Positions 48,880-56,051 of a stretch of 56,051 nt of DNA are shown here, one piece after another. The notes under the pieces are model-generated. The model did no database searches. It was not told the origin of the DNA and saw only the letters and a list, made by a program, of their open reading frames with translations. Source of the stretch: Ascoidea tarda (nom. inval.). Taxonomy: Eukaryota; Ascomycota; Saccharomycetes; Ascoideales; Ascoideaceae. The stretch is taken from assembly GCA_030560485.1 (NCBI GenBank), contig JAKTTS010000038.1, positions 1 to 56,051 on the forward strand. The letters are read 5' to 3'. Position 1 is the stretch's first letter. The number at the start of each line of letters is the position of its first letter. Made by a program: the position numbers and the translations under genes.

Positions 48880-51800
48880 TCATATTTTCATTATCTTGAC
48901 GGTTTTCTTTGTGGCTGTCTTCATCGAGGATCTTCTGCTGGTGGTCGTCTTTGAGGTAGATCCTCCTCTTGAAGCACGAGTATAGCTGCTTTTGTTCCTG
49001 CCCTTGCTTTTGGCCCTATTATAACGTGTTTGGTTCGATGTGCTCTTTTGCTCAATCATAGCATTTGAAGTATCCTGGTTGGTGCTTTTAACTTGAGAGT
49101 ACGATATCACTGTGTTATTAATGGAAAAAAAAAGTTAGCTATTGTTCTTGTCAACATTTCCAGAACAAAAAAAAAAGAAAGACAAGAGTATAGTACATAC
49201 ATTTATTAAGAATTGTTTCTTCTTCTTCGGTTTTTTTTGTGTAATCAATTTTTCCTTGTTTATTGAAGTATGGTGAAGTGTCATTGCTAGTACCACTTGC
49301 TCTCCTGTTTGTTTCAGAATCCATGAAACCGGATAATGGTACTGTCTGCTGGGTTTCCAACAGATTCTTCTGATTTCTTAATGCATTTAACAATGGTCTG
49401 AAAGAATAATAATACTCCTCAATTTGCGCCTGTTTTATTCCTCTCAATTTTTCAAATTCATTTTTATTACTGGGAAGTTTCATTGCCATATCCTTCAAAG
49501 TTTCATTGCTAAATATTGAGCTGCAGTTTTTTAAACCCATGCTGTTCATTTTATCTTGTCTTAGCTTATTTAGAGATTCAAAACATTTTTCATTAAATTG
49601 TTTTTCCTTTTCATTCAAGCTAGAGTTATTATTCAAAACAATTGGAGTGAAAAAATTGCTATTACTTGCTTGTCTTTCCAATTGCTGTCTTGCTGTTGTT
49701 ATTTTTGGTGAATTATTACTTATAGTAGTATCTCTATATCTAAATGACGATAAATTGCCAATTTTGTTTCCAACCTCAGCAAGCTGAATATTATCAATAC
49801 TAAAGTTTGGATTCTGTCCATTTGAACCGTTTGAACCATTAGGTGTTGAAAAACTCATTAGAATTTTTTTTCGATTATTGATTAATGGCCGAGTATTTTT
49901 TTCATTTACCTTCACATAACTTGTCGCAAATCCTGCTCCATTTATAACAGAATATTCTTCTAATATTTGTTCAGAGACCAAATGAAAAAAAATACGATTC
50001 AAATCTGTTTTTTCTAAATTTTCTACTCCTCCATGTCCAGCTAATTTGTCATGACCTGCATTGATAATTTTATTACTTTTTGATCCTCTGAATACATCTT
50101 GACAGTATATCAATGTCACTTTTTCGTTCTGAATTTTCCGAACTAACAGAACAATCTCCTTAGAAACTTCAGAAACATCTTTCTCAATAATGGTACTGGA
50201 TAATCCATTTACACAATTATCACATTGTCTATGGCAATCTTTTGCATCAAACTCCTCATTGAAATATTGTAATACCTGTCTTCTTCTACAGTCTGTAATA
50301 TTAACGCAATATTGAACAACTTGATTTAATTTTTCCAAATGTTTCTCTTTTCCAGCCCGGTCCAAATCTCCATCCTTTTGTATCATCCCTTGCAATACTC
50401 TTGCATCTCTAAAATTAAAATACATGATACATTGGGATTTTTTCCCATCTCTACCAGCTCTACCAGTTTCCTGATAATATCCCTCCAATGTTCTCGGTAT
50501 GGTCAAGTGTATTACGTACCTAACATCAGATTTGTCAATTCCCATTCCAAAAGCAATTGTTGCGCAAATAACATGAATTTTATCGGCTTGCCATAATTTT
50601 TGGATATTCAATCTACTATCCGCAGCCATACCAGCATGATAAAATGCTGCATTTATCCCATGTTTTCTTAATGATTGAGAAGTCTGTTCGCATGAGTTTT
50701 TCGAATGGCAATATATTATGCCACATTGATTATTGAATTTCGTTTTGATTATATTAGAAATATCTAAAGTTGCATCCTTATATTTCTTAATTACATGATA
50801 AAATAAATTTGTTCTGTTGAAACTTTGAACAAATACTTTGCAGTTTGTCATTTTTAAATTATGAAGTATATCTTGTTTCACATGAGCGTTTGCTGTCGCT
50901 GTTAATGCCATAATTGGTATTTTAGGATATTCAGTTTTGAAAAACCGTAAGGATTGATAATCCGGTCGAAAGTCATGACCCCAAGAACTAACACAATGTG
51001 CTTCATCAACGACAATTCTTGCCAACTTTTTAGTTTCAAATAATTTTTGTATTGCATTTCTTGCTTGCCTGCTGCTGCTAATCATTTCAGGGGAAAGATA
51101 AACTAGTTCTAAACATCCATTGATAAATAAATTAAATGTGTGTCTTTTTTCATCGGCAGTGGCTTTTGAATTTATATAAGCAGCTAAAACTTTCTTATCT
51201 AATAAATGTTGAACTTGATCTTGCATTAAGGAAATTAATGGAGAGATTACAATAGTAGTTCCATGTGTTTTACCTGATCTCACCACTGCAGGTAATTGAT
51301 AACATAACGATTTACCACCACCAGTTGGCATTAAAACAAAAGCATCTTGACCATTCAACGTAGAATTAATAGCCTCTAATTGATTTGATCTAAAAGAAGA
51401 TAATTTAAATACTTGTTTTAACTTACCATAAACTTCCGATGTCCAAGGGTATGTTTTTTCAGATGATTGATTTGAGACAGAATTAGTAGGGGTCTTTTCA
51501 TTTTTATTTGAATTTATAGAGCTGGAAAAACTAACAGAATTATTGCCATTATATTCATGTGGGACAGAGTTTATATCTGACTTATTGTTATCTTTAGTCA
51601 AATTAATTAAATCAATGTCATCAATATCATCAATGCCACCATTATCAGACAAGTCAGAATCCAAACTAATGATATTAATTTCTCTTTCATTTGTAAATTC
51701 ATTGGCTCCAATTATCTCTATACCATCATCTAAATCGGCAGAATCGTTGCTACCATTAATTTGAATCTGATTATCGTTTTCTAGTGGGATGTCCTGAGAC

Positions 51801-53701
51801 CATATTTTACAGCTAGGATTTAAAATATCGGGGTCATTTTCAGATTCAATATCACTTTCATCATCATTTTTTAAATTGATAATCTCGTTTTGAATGTTTT
51901 CTGTGTTTGTTGCATCGTAAAAGTTGTCATCATTAACACTCTCTAATTCGTCATTTTCAGGAATATAATCCTCGTCATTGGAAAAAACTATATCATCCAT
52001 CTCTTCGTCGTCAATAAACTCCTCAACTATGGAATTATTGTCGTCTTCAACTGGTTCCAAACTTCTTTGGGAATATATTGGTTCATCTGGATCCATGATG
52101 TTTTGGGTATGGAATAAATGATCATTAATATCATCCAAATTAGCAAAATTATAATTTTTAGAACGAGTTCTAAGGTTTCTTTTATCAATGGGATGTTTAT
52201 CATCAAAATCAATATCAGCAGTATGATTATCAAAATTGGATACTGTTGGTGGATTGATTGACTTGGATTTATCATTATTGAATTTAATTAACTCTATCGT
52301 ATCGTCATCGCCATCAAATTCATCGCTTTGAACGTCTAATATATTATCATTAATACTAGTGGTTGTCGTTGAGTTTGTTTTCAGCAAGGAAATATGAGCT
52401 TCAATATTATTTTGAACATTGCCATTAGTGATATGATTGGTATCCGCGTTAGTATTTATATGAATGTCGGTATTTACAGTTTTATCGTTGAAAGAACTCC
52501 TGCTGGCGGTATTAGTGGTGTTGAAATTGATGTTCATAAGATTAGAATCAGTTTTGATATTTGAATTGATATCTGAAAAGAATTTCTCAATTTCCGATAG
52601 ACTCTTTTTGATTTCAAGATTAATGTTAATAATATTAGTGTTTAAATTATTTGAGTCATCAGTATTACCTTTATTATTGGTGTTTATCAGGTTTTGAAAA
52701 ATTATCAAGGAAAATTGATTTTTGATTAAATTAAATTGGGATTGAATTAAAGAGAATAGACTGTCACTAGGTAAATTTTTAAAAAGATTGGTATTGAAAT
52801 TTGAAATTAGATTTTCAATTTGATTTAGGCGATTGTTAATATCGATATCGAATAAATGATCTGACCCATTTGGCTTTATTTTTTTGTTAATTTTTTTGTC
52901 AATGTTGGTGCTAACTGTGCTATTTATATGTACGATATTAGTATGATCCAGGTTATAATTCAGGTAGGTCCGTTTTGCAGGTTCAAAGTGATTAGAATTT
53001 GAATCATTTCGAGGATAAGTATTATTATTGATGATTTCATTAATTATAGAGTCCCCATCGCTGAAGATGTCGGTATCCATTGTTAAATCGACAATTTCTT
53101 GGAGAGTGTTTGTGTTTGAATTATGATTTGCACCATTAGTATTTTTAGCAGAGGAGACCATGGGATGCTTTTTTGAGGATAACAAGCCAATTCCACTCAA
53201 CCTGCTTGTTCTTTCAATATTAAAATTTATAGGCAATGGATTGGCGCCATTCGAAGCACCGTCATTGAATGACAAAGTTGACTGAATTACTTTTGGCTTG
53301 GTTTTTTGGTCGTTGGTAGATGCCAAAAAGGATCTTAACGCCAGCAGACTATGCTCATCATGGCTGTGGCGAGTTGAAACCTCGGTGTTGAGAGTAAGTT
53401 CTGCTAATGGGGAAGCATTATTGTGGGATAAGTTGGTATTCTGAAAACTGACATTGGCAACACCAAAACTGTTTGAAGATGGAGCACTGGAGTATTTGTT
53501 GTTGGCTCGAGATATGGAAACAGGCGTCAGACTGTGAATGGGAGGGCCGTCGCCAAAGGCAAGATGGGTAGTATTGACCGTATTGGAGGTGTTGCTGGCG
53601 ACATTGGAATATAAAAACAAGAGGCTACTGGACGAGGGTATGTTTAGCGTGTTTTCATAGATGGCTTTCTTATGGATATCAATATTGGACCTAACAACCA
53701 T
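48880..53701 (-). CDS. SGS1: RecQ-family DNA helicase Sgs1, two exons, 1576 aa
   Basis: 3'-5' helicase acting with Top3/Rmi1 in double-Holliday-junction dissolution, end resection and fork stability. Long acidic, Asn/Asp-rich N-terminus (about 1-740); RecQ core with Walker A PTGGGKSLCYQLP at 791, DEAH box VVDEAHCVSSWGHDF near 897, motif VI YYQETGRAGRDG; RQC zinc region CRRRQVLQYFNEEFDAKDCHRQC and CDNC near 1135; HRDC near 1370-1440. Exon 1 is 49201-53701; a 91-nt intron leads to exon 2 (48880-49109), which adds a basic Lys/Arg/Ser tail (SKGRNKSSYTRASRGG...) like that of S. cerevisiae Sgs1 and probably a nuclear signal. Without splicing the frame ends in a 16-residue hydrophobic tail. Divergent from KIC1. 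Confidence 0.95.
49110..49200 (-). other. SGS1: SGS1 intron (91 nt) near the 3' end of the gene
   Basis: On the minus strand: 5' site GTATGT (49200-49195), branch-like AGCTAAC with CTAAC at 49138-49134, a T-run, and 3' site ACACAG ending at 49110. Joining AAA-T to TG-ATA keeps the frame and gives NKLISYSQVK, continuing 75 residues to a stop at 48880. The branch site lacks the first TA of TACTAAC. Confidence 0.8.
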
Positions 53702-54054
53702 AGCAAAAGAGAAAACTCGGTTGAAGTGTGAGCCGTCGAAAGAATAGGCACCGGAACCAGAAGCACCACGAAAACCAGCACGAAAAACACCAAACAGTAG
53801 AAATATAACGAAACACAGCGATTGCCGTTTCGGGCGGAAAGTACCGATCCACAGCGCTGGTCTTCAACGCGACCCTGACGCGTGGTGCGTCCACGTGCGT
53901 GGGTTTGTGAGTTATCTCCATGGCTTTCTTCACGCCAGAATCACCCCAGTGTCGCCTGCCTCGCTCTGGTATTTTTGTCTGTTTCCTCTGTTTTCTGGCT
54001 GTTTTCTGGCTGCTGTGTATATTGCAACTAGCTGGTCTTTACTGTATTGTACAA
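53702..54054. promoter_or_regulatory. Divergent SGS1/KIC1 promoter with MCB (ACGCGT) box
   Basis: 353 bp, GC-rich between 53720 and 53960. ACGCGT at 53878-53883 is an MCB element (MBF, G1/S genes), with ACGCGA just upstream and a CACGTG at 53892-53897. A G1/S box suits a replication-repair helicase; whether it also drives the kinase is open. Confidence 0.55.
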
Positions 54055-55646
54055 ATGATGTCTTCGAACTACAAGAAGCTAGAACTAATTGGCCGCGGAA
54101 AGTTTGGGCAGGTTTACAAGGCTAAGGACCTCAGGTCAAACAAAATTGTTGCTATCAAAGTCTTGAATTTGGATACTGATGAGGATGAGGTTAAGGACAT
54201 CAAAGACGAAATCAATTTTCTATCAAATTTGAAAAACGTTGAAAATGTGACTCACTATTACGGCTCAATTTTGAATGGCACCAAATTATGGATTATCATG
54301 GACTATTGTGACGGAGGTTCCCTACGAACTTTATTGAAACCCGGAAAGATTCAGGAGGCTTACACTGCTATCATTATGAGAGAGTTGTTGTTCGCTTTAA
54401 AGGCCATTCACAACCAGGGTGTTATCCATAGAGATATCAAGGCTGCCAATGTTTTAATTACAAAAGATGGAAAGGTTCAATTATGTGATTTCGGGGTTGC
54501 TGCCCAACTAACTGCTTCTTCATCAAAGAGAACAACAATGGCCGGCACTCCCTTTTGGATGGCTCCCGAAGTCATTCAAGAGGGTCGTTCTTATACCTGT
54601 TCTGCTGACATTTGGTCTCTTGGTATTACCTGTTATGAAATTAGTACCGGTAATCCTCCATATTGCGATAAGGAAGTCACCAAGGCAATGAGATTAATCA
54701 CAGAAAAGAAACCTCCTCGATTGCAAGGCTCAAACTATTCTGCCAATTTGAAACAATTCATTGCATTATGTCTTGACGAAAATACTGCTGAAAGACCTAC
54801 TGCTGAAGATCTTTTAAAGTCAAAATTGATGAAGCAATACAAAAGCTACCAAACCAATTTTCTAAGAGGTCTAATAAAAAGATATTTGGACTGGAGAGAG
54901 GCCCAGAAGGCAAAAGAAAACATAGGTAACAACAATAACAACAATAACAATAACCACAATCGTAAACATCTTATAAGAGATTCCATAATTTCCATAAATG
55001 ACGATCTTCTTAATAGTAGCGATGATCTAACCGATGATAACAATTTGGATGTTAAATGGGATTTCGATTCTCTCAAATCTGCTGAATACTTGATTGAAGA
55101 AGATGCCAATTCAATTCCTACTGAAAATAACTTTCTAGTTGTTAAAAAGGGTTATGACCCGAACAATTTTAACAATCCCATGCTAAGTAATACTTTAAAT
55201 AAAAACATCAATACCAATATCAATATCAATAACATGACTTTAAACGGTAATGTGAATACAATAAATAACAATACCATTATCAACAATCCAAAATCAAATA
55301 GCACTATTACTAACCACTCAAAAAATATCATTGGATCTAATTCCAACGGCTTAACAGCAAATAATCGTCAAAATATTAAAAATAATGACATCTCTTTTGA
55401 TGAAGATTTCAATTTTACTAGTAGAAATCCAACTACAAACAATTTCGACTCGCCTTATAATATGAGTACTAATACAAATAAGATTCCGACTATGGGTATT
55501 AATACAAAACTGAAAAGCCAACTGAAAAACCACAATAGCAATTACCATTCAGGCAATTTCAACAGTCAGCAAGGATTCACCATCAAAAAAGAGCTACCGA
55601 AATCATTACAAGAATTATTTGAATACTCACTATATGAAGTAAATGG

Positions 55647-55677
<31 letters not shown>

Positions 55678-56051
55678 CATAACAATAACAATAACAATAA
55701 CAATAACAATAACAATAACAATAACAATAATAATAACATGCTTAATAATGAAATTAGCATAAATCTTGATTTGAATAGCTATAATGATAATACATTTGAA
55801 ATTCCTTCAGCATCGAGTGCAATAATATCAAGAAGTAACACGCCGATAAGAGAAATTGAGATACCTGAGATGAATATGATAGAAATCCCATCAATGGATG
55901 ATTTAACCGCTGTTAGTTTAGCCAATCATAGTAGTAATACTAATAACAAAAACAATAAAAGCAGTAATAATGAAATAGACGAAAGCATTCAAGCTCCACC
56001 AAAAATAACTACATTGCTATCCAATAGGAAAAAGGGGAAAAAGGGGAATAG
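54055..56051 (+). CDS. KIC1: Ste20-like (GCK III) protein kinase Kic1, 5' part (at least 665 aa, cut by window end)
   Basis: Kinase of the RAM/MOR morphogenesis pathway, working with Cbk1, Hym1 and Mob2. The domain starts almost at the N-terminus: LIGRGKFGQVY, VAIKVLNLDTDEDEV, HRDIKAANVL with catalytic Asp127, DFGVAAQL, MAGTPFWMAPEV, DIWSLGITCYEI, TGNPPYCD. These read closely with the Kic1/Nak1 sequence (IKVLNLDSDSDEV, GNPPYCD). The ATGs at 54055 and 54058 are adjacent (MMSSNYKK); the N-terminus is shorter than in S. cerevisiae. After about residue 290 it is Asn-rich, with a run of about 30 Asn (55649-55737), probably disordered. The frame is open to the last base, so the C-terminus lies outside. 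Two CUG codons (residues 486 and 490), both in the tail. Confidence 0.95.

Overview
The window is nuclear DNA of a budding yeast (Saccharomycotina). Genes are dense and mostly intronless, and the two introns I can support have GTATGT donors (one with a perfect TACTAAC branch site). The proteins are yeast housekeeping orthologs: LYS2, GLC3, POP2, AFG2, ILM1, HFI1, SGS1, KIC1, a tricalbin, an MNN4-type protein, a SAC7/BAG7-type RhoGAP and a YOL075C-type ABCG transporter. The DNA is AT-rich, with long Asn tracts in several regulators. In-frame CUG codons are almost absent and occur at positions where homologs carry polar residues, so I suspect a CUG-reassigned clade (CUG-Ser1, Ascoidea/Saccharomycopsis-like CUG-Ser2, or CUG-Ala). 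Species is not resolved. Layout: 1-5.8 kb is gene-poor, AT-rich DNA with decayed members of two families: a small 'GSPA..F / NCRNW' protein and an APH-fold (aminoglycoside phosphotransferase-like) kinase. One small-protein gene is still intact at 6795-7169, with another kinase relic pointing at its 3' end. A GC-rich block at 5.93-6.5 kb with Reb1-, Cbf1- and Tbf1-like sites separates this zone from ordinary genes, which suggests a subtelomeric edge (inference). From 8.5 kb to the right end the genes are: LYS2 (+), a J-domain-like NFKBIL1-type protein (-), a full-size ABCG transporter (+), an anchored coiled-coil protein (+), GLC3 (+), a RhoGAP (+), an MNN4/LicD protein (-), a tricalbin (+), an ADIP/Msd1-like coiled-coil protein (-), POP2 (+, intron right after ATG), ILM1 (-), AFG2 (+), HFI1 (-), a Cys-rich CxxC protein (-), SGS1 (-, intron near its 3' end) and KIC1 (+, cut by the window end). 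No operon-like or pathway clustering is evident among them. Divergent pairs share promoters (ILM1/AFG2, SGS1/KIC1, MNN4/tricalbin, ADIP/POP2). Promoter regions carry conspicuous GC-rich patches, while convergent 3' regions are extremely A/T-rich. I found no tRNA, rRNA, CRISPR array, LTR element or intact transposon.
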